Shown here in pieces: positions 18,660 to 28,400 of a stretch of DNA of 64,000 nucleotides. Below the pieces are notes generated by a model, which saw only the letters and a program-made list of their open reading frames with translations, was not told where the DNA came from and did not search any database. Position 1 is the first letter of the stretch, and each line of letters begins with the position of its first letter. This DNA comes from Asanoa sp. WMMD1127 (GTDB lineage: Bacteria; Actinomycetota; Actinomycetes; Mycobacteriales; Micromonosporaceae), in contig NZ_JARUBP010000001.1 of the NCBI RefSeq assembly GCF_029626225.1, positions 6,758,001-6,822,000 of the forward strand, read 5' to 3'. Position numbers and translations under genes: made by a program.

Positions 18660-19265
18660 ATGCCGCACATCATCGTCTTCGGCGCCGGCGGCCGGGCCGG
18701 TCGGCGCATCGTCGCCGAGGCCCGCCGCCGGCGCCACGCCGTCACCGCCGTGGTCCGCGACCCGGCCCGCCACCCCGACCTCGACGCGACCGCCGGCGAC
18801 GTCACCGACCCCGCCCGCGTCGCCACCCTCGCCAAGGGGCACGACGCGGCGGTCAACGCGGCCGCCGGTTTCGACGCCGGCTTCTTCCCCGCCGCCGCCC
18901 ACGCCCTGATCGCCGCCGACGTGCCACGCCTGGTCGCGATCGGCATCGGGACCACGCTGGAGGTGGCGCCCGGCGTGCCGATCCACGACACGCCCGACTT
19001 CCCGGCCGAGCACCGCGCCTTCTCGCTCGGCCACGCGGCGCAGATCGACGTGCTGCGCGGGGCCGACCTCGACTGGGTGCTGCTCGTGCCACCGCCGACC
19101 CTGCTGGACGACACGACGGACGGCACGGGCCACTACACCACGGGCGCCACGACGGTGCTGCCGACGCGGCAGACCCTCTTCCCGTACGCCGACCTCGCCC
19201 GCGCCGTCGTCGACGAGATCGACCACCCGCGCCACCACCGGGCGGTGGTCGCCGTCGGCCCGTGA
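18660..19265 (+). CDS. NAD(P)H-binding atypical SDR / epimerase-like protein
   Basis: 201 residues. The N-terminal Rossmann motif is IIVFGAGGRAGRRIV. The rest resembles YwnB/NmrA-type NAD(P)-binding proteins: an aspartate-led second strand (GDVTDP), then AAGF and PRLVAIGIGT. No YxxxK catalytic pair is apparent. Such proteins act as redox-linked reductases or sensors. Divergence from a HxlR regulator is a frequent arrangement for stress-inducible quinone or NAD(P)-dependent proteins. ATG 18660 lacks a ribosome site, with TACCGT 7 bases upstream. Confidence 0.8.
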   Translation: MPHIIVFGAGGRAGRRIVAEARRRRHAVTAVVRDPARHPDLDATAGDVTDPARVATLAKGHDAAVNAAAGFDAGFFPAAAHALIAADVPRLVAIGIGTTLEVAPGVPIHDTPDFPAEHRAFSLGHAAQIDVLRGADLDWVLLVPPPTLLDDTTDGTGHYTTGATTVLPTRQTLFPYADLARAVVDEIDHPRHHRAVVAVGP

Positions 19266-19269
19266 CCTC

Positions 19270-20079
19270 TCAGAAGTCCTCGGGGAGGCGGAACATCTCG
19301 GTGGTGACCGGATGGTCGGGGGCGGTCACCACGACGGCCCAGATGGTGGTCTCGCGGCGGAGCTTGCGGCCCGCCTCGTCGTTCCAACCGGTCGAGTGCA
19401 GGCAGCCCGCGACATCGAAGCTCTCGTCGCTCCACGACTCGGGCTGGCAGAGCATCGAACTGTCCACAGTGGCGCAGTCGATCGGGCCGGTGCTCAGGTT
19501 CCCGAAGGCGATCGAGCGGAACTCGACCGCGGCGCTGCTGACGGCGTCGATCTCCATGTAGGCGGACCGACGCGCGCCGCAGAAACCGATCAGACCCGAC
19601 ACCGAGGCGTCCGTCTCCGCCTCGAACTCGGCGATCGTCTTCCCGATCGCGGCGGGCCAGCGAGCTAGCGGCCCCGGCCGGAACCGCGCGTCGCGCGCGA
19701 TGACCGCGATCGCGTCGGTGTCGCCGCGGCGGTCGACGAACACGTGCAACTATTCCCACTCGCGGGCGAACTGCGCGACGAACCCCGCCCTGGTCTCGAC
19801 CGTCCGGTCGGGCTCGGCGCCGCCCAGCTGCTGCCTGATCCGGTCGTAGCGCGTCCCGGGATCCAGGCTTCCGACGAGTCGCTCCTCCGCTTCCCGGCGC
19901 GCGTTGGGGTCGGAGGTCGTCTGGGTGACCGCGACAACGGCCGCGACGGCCGTCACGGCCCCGATGGCCACCACCGCCCGCCGCGTGGTCAGCCATCTCG
20001 GGTGGCGCAACGCGTTGACCATCCAGCTCACGACGGCCGCGCAGGCGCCGGCCACGAGGGCGAGCACCAGGGCCGTCAC
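19270..20079 (-). pseudogene. membrane-anchored protein split by an in-frame amber codon
   Basis: From GTG 20079 the frame encodes 109 residues: a helix (LVLALVAGACAAVVSW), a second helix (RRAVVAIGAVTAVAAVVAV), then a charged domain ending FAREWE and TAG at 19752-19750. Directly after the TAG the same frame stays open for 159 more codons (LHVFVDRRGDTDAIAVIARD ...) to a TGA at 19270. A single-base change TAG to TAC would restore EWEYLHVFVDRRGDT, a natural beta-strand pattern, so one 269-residue protein was probably interrupted. Alternatively the downstream half starts at TTG 19749 or GTG 19743. The domain loosely resembles ETEC_3214-type proteins (uncertain). The start overlaps the STAND ATPase stop by 4 bases, implying one operon. 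Confidence 0.6.
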
Positions 20080-22286
20080 GTGGCGCGCAGGTCGTCGCGC
20101 AGGGACGCTTCGAGCACAGCGTCGCCGAGACCGTCCACCACCGCCGCCGCGCGGGTCAGCCGGTCGACCGCCGCCGCCCGGTCGCCGCGGGCCAGCGCGC
20201 AGCGGGCCAGACCCTGCAGCGCGCGGGCCTGGCCGCGGCGGTCGCCGATCCGCTCGGTCAGCGCCAGACTGCGGCCGTACGCGTCGGCGGCCGCGGCCAG
20301 ATCGCCGCTCCCGCGGTGCACGTCGCCGAGGTTGCGCCAGGTGTAGGCCTCGGCGCGCAGGTCGCCCAGCTCGCGGAAGGCGTCGCCGGCGTGGGCCAGC
20401 CGGTCCAGTGCCTCCGCCACCCGGCCCTGCTCGCACAGCACGATGCCGAGCGAGCGGGCCGCCTGCGCGGCCAGGCGGCGGTCGCCCGCCGCGGTCAGCA
20501 GGTCGGCGGCCCGGACCAGTCGGCGCTCGGCCTGGTGCCAGCGCGCCTCGTTGCGATAGACCATGCCGAGGCCGAGCAGCGCGCTGCCCTCGCCGTGCCG
20601 GGACCGCGCCGCGCGGTAGAGGTCCAGCGACCGCCGGTAGTGCCGCAGCGCGCCGGCCGCGTCGCCGCGGTCGCGGTGCAGGGCGGCCAGGTCGAAGAGG
20701 ATCGCCGCCTCGCCGAGCGTGGAGCGGGCCGCCCGGGCGGCGACCAGGGCCCGGTCGTCGACGGCCCGCCAGTCGTCCCAGTGGGCCCGCAGCTCCAGGA
20801 AGCCCTGCAGCGTGTGCGCGAGCTCCCAGGTCGACGACCACAGGCTCTCCGCGTACGCCGCTTCGACCATCGCGACCAGTGACGGCTGCTCGGCGGCGTA
20901 CCAGGCGACGGGGTCGGTCACCTCTGCCGCCGCGAAGTCGGCGCCGCCCCAGCGCGGCGCCTCGCCGCGGATCTGCACCTCGCCGTGCTCGAACCGGCCC
21001 TTCGCCGCGACGGCCAGCTCGAGGTGGGCGCCGGCCAGCCGGGCGACCGCCGCGGCGCGCTCCTCGGCGGGCAGCTCAGCGGCCAGGTTGACGGCGAACG
21101 CGTGCACCAGGTCGTGCAGCCGATAGCGCGGGCGCCCCAGCGCGTCGCGCCCGCGCGCGTCGACCAGCTGCGCGTCGACCATCCGCTCGACCAGGTCGGC
21201 CGACGTGCCGGCGGCGTCGTCGCGCAGCGCCGCGACGTGCCAGACGCCGAACTCGCGCGCCGGCAGCAGTCCGAGCAGCCGGAACGCGGCCTGGTCGGTC
21301 GGGGCGAGCCCGGCGTACGAGAGCCGCAGCGTCGCGTCGACGTCGAGGTCGCCGAGGCGCAGCTCGACCAGCAGGTGCCGCTCGTCGCGCATCCGGTCGA
21401 CCACCTCGGCCAGCGTCCAGTGCGGCTTGGCGACCAACCGGCCGGCGACGATCCGCACCGCCAGCGGCAGCCGGCCGCACAGGTCGACCAGCTCGATCGC
21501 GGCGGCCCGCTCGGCGTCGACCCGGCGCTGGCCGACGACCTGGGCGAGCAGGGACAGCGCCTGCGCCCGGTCCAGCTCCGGGAGGGCGACGTGCTGCGCC
21601 CCGCTCAGCGCGCTCAACGGCTTGCGGCTCGTGATGATCACCCCACACGTCTCGGCGCCCGGCAGCAGCGGGCGCACCTGCGTCTCGTCGGCCGCGTTGT
21701 CGAGGAACACCAGCAGCCGGCGACCCTGCACCTGTGAGCGTAGAAGGGCCGCGCGATCCGCCAGGCTGTCCGGCACCACGCTGCCCTCGACGCCGAGCGC
21801 GCGCAGGAACTCGGCGAGCACCAGCCGGGGGTGGCGCGGCTCGGCCTCGGCGCCGCGCAGGTCGACGTAGAGCTGGCCGTCGGGGTAGCGGGCGACCAGG
21901 CGGTGGGCGACCCGCACCGCGGCCGTGGTCTTGCCGACGCCGCCCTTGCCCCACAGCGCCCAGACCGGGGTGGCCGGGCCGGTCGCGGCGAAGAACTCCG
22001 CGGCGCCGGCCAGCACCTCGTCGCGACCGGTGAAGTCGGCGATGTCGGCGGGCAGCTGCGCGACCGGCGGCCGCCGCGGCGAGGGGGCGGGCTCGACCAG
22101 TCGATGGTTGCGGTACTCCATCACCCCGTTGGCGGTCGCCAGCACCGCGACGGTGATCCACAGGGTCACGGTCAACGGGTGCGGCTGCTCGTTGCCGGAC
22201 AGCTCGGCCGCCGCGGCCGCCACACCGGCGGCACCGACCACGATGGACGCGCCGACCCCCGCCCGGCTCCGCGGCGCGCTCCCCAT
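20076..22286 (-). CDS. membrane-anchored STAND (NB-ARC-like) ATPase with TPR repeats
   Basis: 736 residues. Two N-terminal hydrophobic helices (about 10-28 and 38-55) are followed by the P-loop ALWGKGGVGKTTAAVR near residue 112, Walker B LLVFLDNAADE near 200, a sensor TSRKPLSAL and GLPLA-like LCGRLPLAVRI. Helical linker and tetratricopeptide repeats fill the C-terminus (AILFDLAALHRDRGD, RSLGIVLCEQGR, TWRNLGDVHRGSGD). Many actinobacterial relatives have an N-terminal SARP or HTH DNA-binding domain; here membrane helices take its place, so the effector is not transcriptional in an obvious way. TACGCT lies 8 bases before ATG 22286. It is coupled to the downstream membrane protein. Confidence 0.85.
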   Translation of the reverse strand: MGSAPRSRAGVGASIVVGAAGVAAAAAELSGNEQPHPLTVTLWITVAVLATANGVMEYRNHRLVEPAPSPRRPPVAQLPADIADFTGRDEVLAGAAEFFAATGPATPVWALWGKGGVGKTTAAVRVAHRLVARYPDGQLYVDLRGAEAEPRHPRLVLAEFLRALGVEGSVVPDSLADRAALLRSQVQGRRLLVFLDNAADETQVRPLLPGAETCGVIITSRKPLSALSGAQHVALPELDRAQALSLLAQVVGQRRVDAERAAAIELVDLCGRLPLAVRIVAGRLVAKPHWTLAEVVDRMRDERHLLVELRLGDLDVDATLRLSYAGLAPTDQAAFRLLGLLPAREFGVWHVAALRDDAAGTSADLVERMVDAQLVDARGRDALGRPRYRLHDLVHAFAVNLAAELPAEERAAAVARLAGAHLELAVAAKGRFEHGEVQIRGEAPRWGGADFAAAEVTDPVAWYAAEQPSLVAMVEAAYAESLWSSTWELAHTLQGFLELRAHWDDWRAVDDRALVAARAARSTLGEAAILFDLAALHRDRGDAAGALRHYRRSLDLYRAARSRHGEGSALLGLGMVYRNEARWHQAERRLVRAADLLTAAGDRRLAAQAARSLGIVLCEQGRVAEALDRLAHAGDAFRELGDLRAEAYTWRNLGDVHRGSGDLAAAADAYGRSLALTERIGDRRGQARALQGLARCALARGDRAAAVDRLTRAAAVVDGLGDAVLEASLRDDLRAT

Positions 22287-22304
22287 GGCGCGGAAGCGTA
22301 CCGG

Positions 22305-23555
22305 TCAGGCGTCCTTGTCGTCGGCCGCCAATGCGGCGAGCACCTCGGAGCGGTCGGTGCGCGGCTTGGGCGCACGCGGGGCGCGGGCCGGCCGGTGGGC
22401 CGCGGTCGCCACGAACGCGGCCAGGGCCGTGGTGATCGGCACGGCGGCGATCAGGCCGAGCGTGCCGACGACGCTGCGGACGATCTCCTGGGCGATGAAC
22501 TCGGCGGTCAGCACCTCGCCGACCCCGCGCCCGCCGGCCACCACGAGCAGGAGGACAGGCAGGGACGCGCCGGCGTACGCCAGGACGATGGTGTTGACCG
22601 TCGAGGCGATGTGGGCCCGGCCCACCCGGGTCCCGCCCCGGTAGAGCTCGCGCCGGCTGAGCGACGGGTTGGCCCGGGCCAGCTCGCCGACCGTGGCCGC
22701 CTGGGTGACCGTGACGTCGTCGAGCACGCCGAGGGAACCGATGATGATGCCGGCCAGCAGCAGGCCGTGCAGGTCCACGTCGCCGTGCAGCAGGGAGAGG
22801 GTGATCGCGTTCTCGTCGCCGTACCCCGTCAGGTGGGTCAGCGCGATCGCCAGCGTGCCGATGCCACCGGCGAGCACGAGGCTGGCCAGGGTGCCGAGCA
22901 CCGCGACGGAGGTCTGCGCGCTGATGCCGTGGGTCAGGTAGAGGACGACGAACATGATCAACGCGGCGCCGGTGACCGCGATCAGCAGCGGCGGGCCGCC
23001 GCCGAGGATGGCGGGCAGCACGAAGCCGAGCAGCACGGCGAAGCTGACCGCGAGCCCGGCGAGAGCAGCCAGCCCGCGCCAGCGGCCGAACGCGACGATC
23101 GCGGCGGCGAACGCGACCACCAGCCAGAGCAGCGGCGATCCGCGCTGGTGGTCGGCGATCGTGTAGACGGTCGCGGTCGGGTCCTCGGCGTCGGTGAGCG
23201 GGGTGACGATCACCGCGTCGCCGGGCTCGATCCGCGGCGAACCGGGGCCGGACGGCAGGTCGGTCTCCCGCGTCTGGCCCTGGTCGGCGCCGGAGTCGAG
23301 CCGCACCGTCGCGACGCCGCAGGGTCCCGGGTCGGTCGTCCCCTCGGGCGTCGGCGGGCAGGCCTCGCTGACGACCTTGGTGACGGTGGCGTGGAAGCGC
23401 GGGACGGGATCGGCCTCGTCGGCCTTGGGCACGTCGCCCGGCCAGAGCAGGGCGGTGGCGATCCCGGTGACCAGGAACGCGGGCACGAGGATCGCGGCGA
23501 GGATGATCCGCAGACGGCGGGGCGCCCGCGGCGCGGGCTGGTGGTCGTGACCCAT
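22305..23555 (-). CDS. YibE/F-family membrane protein
   Basis: 416 residues. After an N-terminal helix and an external domain (about 45-135, with three Cys), seven or more hydrophobic helices follow; the conserved YibE/F block GSLGVLDDVTVTQAATV near residue 285 is clear. The function of this family is not established; it is thought to be a transporter-like membrane protein. ATG 23555 overlaps the stop of the NrfD-like gene (TGATG), so it is transcribed as the last gene of the formate dehydrogenase operon, though a functional tie is not shown. Confidence 0.85.
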   Translation of the reverse strand: MGHDHQPAPRAPRRLRIILAAILVPAFLVTGIATALLWPGDVPKADEADPVPRFHATVTKVVSEACPPTPEGTTDPGPCGVATVRLDSGADQGQTRETDLPSGPGSPRIEPGDAVIVTPLTDAEDPTATVYTIADHQRGSPLLWLVVAFAAAIVAFGRWRGLAALAGLAVSFAVLLGFVLPAILGGGPPLLIAVTGAALIMFVVLYLTHGISAQTSVAVLGTLASLVLAGGIGTLAIALTHLTGYGDENAITLSLLHGDVDLHGLLLAGIIIGSLGVLDDVTVTQAATVGELARANPSLSRRELYRGGTRVGRAHIASTVNTIVLAYAGASLPVLLLVVAGGRGVGEVLTAEFIAQEIVRSVVGTLGLIAAVPITTALAAFVATAAHRPARAPRAPKPRTDRSEVLAALAADDKDA

Positions 23556-24556
23556 CAGGCTGGCGCGTCTCCGCGGGCCGCGAGGCGTTCGCGCTGGGGC
23601 ACCACCGTGTATTTCGGGTCGACCGCCGACGCCTTGCCGGCCTCGAAAACGCCGAACCGGGTGGCCGCCGAGCCGGCCAGCAGCGCCACGCCGGCCAGGG
23701 CCGAGGCGACCCGGCTGCGCGCGCCGAGCAAGGCCCCGACGGCGCCGGTCGCGGTCAGCAGCCGGGCCGCGCGCAGGTAACGGCCGGCCTTGCCGGTGCG
23801 GTAGGGCTCGCTGAGCAGACCCATCCGGTGCTCGACGCCGTGCGTGGCGGTCAGCTCGAGGGCGGCGCCGGCGACCGCGAGGGTCCGGGCCGGGCCGGCC
23901 TCGTGGACCGGCGCGCCGATCAGCCCGGCGGCGCCGCCGCTGGCCAGCGCGCTGCCGGCGAAGACGAAGGGCAGCCGCGGGTACGCCTCGTGCCAGGACG
24001 GTGTCGCGGTGTCGGCGAGCAGCACGGCGGTGTAGGTGGCCAGGGCGGGCGCGGTGGCCGCGGCGGCCAGCCCGCCGACCCGGCCCGCGGCCGGCAGGGC
24101 GCGGGCGGCCAGCCCGACCACGCCGTCGCGGGGCATCCAGGGCGCGGCCTCGGCGACCGCCGCCACCCCCGCGGCCGCGCCGAACGCGCTGAGGATCCAG
24201 GTGCCCATCGACATCGGCGAGGTCGGCTTGGCGACGCGGAGCATGTTGAGGAAGCGCGCCGGCCGCCCGAGGTCCTTCACGAGGAGGTAGCCGCTGGCCC
24301 CCACGGCGGCCAGGGCGGTGACCCGGCCGGTGGCGCGCAGCGCGGGCCGCCCGGTGAGGTCGGCGCCGGCGGCGACCAGGGCAGCGCCGGCGGCCAGGCC
24401 GCCGGTGAAGAGGTAGGCGGAAATGTCGTGGGTCCAGACGGGCGGCTTGACCACGGGCCGGCCGTAGTAGGACTGGAAGTCGGCGGGCGGCACCATGACC
24501 CGCTCGCCGCGGACCTTCTTGCCGCTGGTGTGCGCGGCGTGGTCGGCCCTGGTCAC
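23555..24556 (-). CDS. NrfD/PsrC-like membrane anchor of formate dehydrogenase
   Basis: 333 residues with about eight helices. The early segment WTHDISAYLFTGGLAAGAAL and the loop KDLGRPARFLNMLRVAKPTSPMS, read in pieces, are typical of NrfD/PsrC quinone-interacting subunits. It would take electrons from the iron-sulfur subunit to the quinone pool, replacing the cytochrome b FdnI. The GTG at 24556 overlaps the fdnH stop by four bases. There is a ten-residue polar leader before FQSYYGRPVVKPPVW; an internal ATG at VMVPPADF is an alternative start. Confidence 0.88.
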   Translation of the reverse strand: MTRADHAAHTSGKKVRGERVMVPPADFQSYYGRPVVKPPVWTHDISAYLFTGGLAAGAALVAAGADLTGRPALRATGRVTALAAVGASGYLLVKDLGRPARFLNMLRVAKPTSPMSMGTWILSAFGAAAGVAAVAEAAPWMPRDGVVGLAARALPAAGRVGGLAAAATAPALATYTAVLLADTATPSWHEAYPRLPFVFAGSALASGGAAGLIGAPVHEAGPARTLAVAGAALELTATHGVEHRMGLLSEPYRTGKAGRYLRAARLLTATGAVGALLGARSRVASALAGVALLAGSAATRFGVFEAGKASAVDPKYTVVPQRERLAARGDAPA

Positions 24557-25482
24557 GGTCGGCGACCCAGGAACGCGACGACGGCCGCGGCCGCCATGCT
24601 CAACGCTGCCACGCCCGCATGCTTCCACATGCTCGGCAGGTCGCGCGTGGTGACCACCGGATCGGGCGGCAGGCCGTAGACCTCGGGCTCGTCGAGGAGC
24701 AGGAAGAAGGCGCCGTCGCCGCCGACGCCGTCGGCCGGGTCGTGGCCGTAGAGGCGGGCCTCGCCGACGCCCCGCTGGTGCAGCACCTCGACCCGCTTGG
24801 CGGCCCGGTCGCGCAGCTCGTCCAGCTCGCCGTACTGGATCGACTCGGTCGGGCAGGCCTGGGCGCAGGCCGGGGTCATGCCCTCGCCGATGCGGTCGTA
24901 GCAGAGCGTGCACTTCCAGGCCCGGCCGTCGCCCTCGCGCCGGTCGATCACGCCGTAGGGGCACGCCGAGACGCAGTAGCCACAGCCGTTGCAGATGTCC
25001 TCCTGCACCACAACGGTCCCGAACTCGGTGCGGAACAACGAACCGGTCGGGCACACGTCGAGGCAGGCGGCGTGCGTGCAGTGCTTGCAGACGTTCGACA
25101 TCATCAGCCAGCGCAGGTCGCGGTCCTCCCGGCCGTCGGCGCCCGGCAGCGTGGTCGACGGCATGCCGAGGAACTGTGTCGACGCCGTCCGCTCCGCCTC
25201 GCGCAGCACGTCCATCGACGCTTCGCTCTTCGGAGCCTGCTCGACGAACGCCACGTGCCGCCAGGTGTTGGCCGACAGCTGGCCCGTGTTGTCGTAGGAC
25301 ATGCCGAGCAGGTCGAAGCCGTCGTCGGGTACGGCGTTCCACTCCTTGCAGGCCACCTCGCAGGCCTTGCAGCCGATGCAGACGCTGGTGTCGGTGAAGA
25401 AGCCCATCCGCGGCGGCGCGTCGACGTAGCCCGCGTCGGGCGCCGGGTCGATCGGGCCGTAGAAGCTGTTGGGTCCGGCCAT
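24553..25482 (-). CDS. fdnH: formate dehydrogenase iron-sulfur (beta) subunit
   Basis: 309 residues. Four Cys clusters are present in order: CIGCKACEVACKEWN, CKHCTHAACLDVCPTG, CNGCGYCVSACPYG, and CTLCYDR with CAQACP. These would bind four 4Fe-4S centres as in E. coli FdnH/FdoH. A C-terminal hydrophobic helix (about 285-305) anchors it in the membrane. It relays electrons from the selenoprotein FdnG to the NrfD-like subunit. ATG 25482 overlaps the fdnG stop (TGATG); a GTG one codon earlier (25485) is also possible. GGGGGA lies just upstream. Confidence 0.94.
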   Translation of the reverse strand: MAGPNSFYGPIDPAPDAGYVDAPPRMGFFTDTSVCIGCKACEVACKEWNAVPDDGFDLLGMSYDNTGQLSANTWRHVAFVEQAPKSEASMDVLREAERTASTQFLGMPSTTLPGADGREDRDLRWLMMSNVCKHCTHAACLDVCPTGSLFRTEFGTVVVQEDICNGCGYCVSACPYGVIDRREGDGRAWKCTLCYDRIGEGMTPACAQACPTESIQYGELDELRDRAAKRVEVLHQRGVGEARLYGHDPADGVGGDGAFFLLLDEPEVYGLPPDPVVTTRDLPSMWKHAGVAALSMAAAAVVAFLGRRP

Positions 25483-28400
25483 CACTCCCCCGCTCCGGGC
25501 GTTTCCAGTGGCGCGTAGTGCGAGGCGTCCAGCCCCGCCCGACGCAGGTAGTCGGCGACGTAGTCGAGCAGCGCCGGCCCGGTCGGGCGCCGGCCGGGGC
25601 GGATGTCGCAGGTGCCGACCTTGCTCTCCTGGATCAGCACGTTGGGGTCGAGGGTGATGCCGAACAGGTCGTTGGCCGAGTCACCGGTGACCAGACCCGA
25701 ACCGCCCCAGTGGTACGGCAGCCAGATCTGGTGGATGACGCGCCCGTCGAGCCGCAGCGGGCGCAGCCGGGCGGTCACCATGACCCGCGCCTCGACGGCG
25801 GCCCGGCCGGTGACGACGTGGGCCCAGCCCAGGTGCTCGAGCCCACGCTCCTCGGCCAGGTCCGGCGAGACCTCGACGAACATCGCCGGCTGGAGCTCGG
25901 AGAGATAGGCCAGCTGCCGGCTCATCCCGCCGGCGGTGTGGTGCTCGGTGAGCCGGCTGGTGGTGAAGACGTAGGGGAAGACCTCGCTGTGCGGCTCCGG
26001 CGGGGCGGGGTTGAGCTGGTTGTCGGGGCGGTCGTAGACCTTGCGGGTCGGGTTGGCCTGCTGCGCGTAGAGCGGGTTGCGCAGCGGCGACTCGGCGGGC
26101 TCGTAATGGGTCGGCAGCGGACCGTCGATGAGGCCGCTCGGCGCGTAGAGCCAACCCTTGCCGTCGCCCTGCATGATGAACGCGTCGTCGCCCGCGATCG
26201 CGGCCACGCCGGATGCGTCGTGGGGCGGCCGGTAGGACGGGTCCTTGGTCTTCTCGAAGTCGGGCACGTCGTGACCCGTCCACTCGCCCTTGTCGGCGTC
26301 CCACCAGACGTAGGCCTTCTTGTCGCTCCACGGGCGGCCCTGTGGGTCGGCGGAGGCGCGGTTGTAGAGGATGCGGCGGTTCGATGGCCAGGCCCAGCCC
26401 CACTCGGGCGCGACCCAGCTCTGCTCGCTGCCGGGCTTGCGGCGGGCGGCCTGGTTGACGCCGTCGGCGAACACTCCACTGTAGATCCAGCAGCCACAGG
26501 CGGTGGAGCCGTCGTCCTTGAGGGCGGTGAAGTTGTTCACCGGCGTGCCGGTGGCGGTCTCGTAGCCGTTGATCTCCTTGAGGACCGCCTCCGCGCTGGG
26601 CTCGTCGTGCGCGCCCGCGGTCGGGTAATGCCAGGCGAGGTGTTGGACCGCCCGGTCACGCTCCAGTGTGGACGTGGCGAGGCGTTCGCGGACCAGGCGG
26701 CCCAGGTGGTAGAAGAACCAGAGTTCCGAGCGGCAGTCCTGCGGCGGGTCGAGGGCCTTCTCGCGCCACTGCAGCATGCGCTGGGTCTGGGTGAACGTGC
26801 CCTCCTTCTCCACATGGGACGCCGCCGGGAGGAAGAAGACCTCGGTGCGGCACTCCTCCGGCACGATCTCGCCGGTCGCGATCTCGGGCGAGTCCTTCCA
26901 GAACGTCGCGCTCTCGATCATGTAGAGGTCGCGGACGACGAGCCAGTCGAGGTTGGCCATGCCGAGCCGCTGCGCCCGCCCGTGGGCCGAGCCGACCGCC
27001 GGGTTCTGGCCGAGCAGGAAGTAGCCCTTCACCTTCCCGTCGATCATGTTGAGCACCTGCTGGTAGGTGCCGTGGTCGCCGGTCAGGCGGGGCAGGTAGC
27101 CGTAGCCCCAGTCGTTGTCGGCCGTCGCGTGCGCGCCGTAGTAGGCCTTGAGCATGCTGACCGCGTACGACCTGGCGTTGGCCCAGAAGCCCTTCTGTCC
27201 TGGATGCCTTATCGCGTCGACCCACTGGTCGAAGGTCTGGTGCTGCTGGAAGTGCGGCATCGGCAGGTAGCCGGGGAGCAGGTTGAACAGCGTCGGGATG
27301 TCGGTGGAGCCCTGGATGCTGGCGTGGCCGCGCAGGGCCATGATGCCGCCGCCGGGGCGGCCCATGTTGCCCAGCAGGAGCTGGATGATGGCGCCGGTGC
27401 GGATGTATTGGACGCCGACGCTGTGCTGGGTCCAGCCGACGGAGTAGACCAGCGCGGTGGTGCGCTCGCGGCCGGAGTTGCGGGTCCACGCCTCGCAGAC
27501 CTTGGCGAACTGGTCCTGGCTCACGCCGCAGACCTGCTCGACCAGCTCCGGGGTGTAACGGGCGTAGTGGCGCTTGAGGATCTGGTAGACACAGCGCGGG
27601 TGCTGGAGGGTCTCGTCGCGCTGGGTCTCGCTCGGGATGGGCGGGCCGTGCGACTCCTGCTCGAGGCCGGCGCCGGTCTCCCGGGCGGCGTGCGTGTCAC
27701 CCTCGTCGGGCGACTGCTCCTCGTGGCCCTGGTATTGCCAGCTGACCGGGTCGTAGGTGCCCGTCTCCTCGTTGTAGCCGGAGAACAGGCCGCCCAGGTC
27801 CTCGGTGTCCTGGAAGTCCTCGCTGACGATGGTGGCCGCGTTGGTGTAGGCGAGCACGTAGTCCCGGAAGTCCAGGTCGTTGCGCAGGATGTAGTTGATC
27901 ACCCCGCCCAGGAACGCGATGTCGGAGCCGACCCGCAGCGCGACGTACTCGTCGGCGACCGCGCTGGTCCGGGTGAACCGGGGGTCGACGTGGATGACCG
28001 TCGCGCCGCGCTTCTTCGCCTCCATCACCCACTGGAACCCGACCGGGTGCGCCTCGGCCATGTTGGACCCTTGGATGACGATGCAGTCAGCGTTGGCCAG
28101 GTCCTGCTGGAACCCGGTGGCCCCGCCACGGCCGAAGCTGGTCCCCAGACCGGGGACGGTGGAGGAGTGTCAAATACGGGCCTGGTTCTCGATCTGGATC
28201 GCGCCCATCGCCGTGAAGAGCTTCTTGATCAGGTAGTTCTCTTCGTTGTCGAGCGTGGCGCCGCCCAGGCTCGAGATGCCCAGGGTGCGGTTGAGCGGCC
28301 GGCCCTCGTCGTCCTTGTCCTCCCAGGTCTCCTCGCGGACCTTGACCACCCGGTCGGCGATCATCTCCATCGCGGTGGGAAGGTCGAGCTCTTCCCAGTC

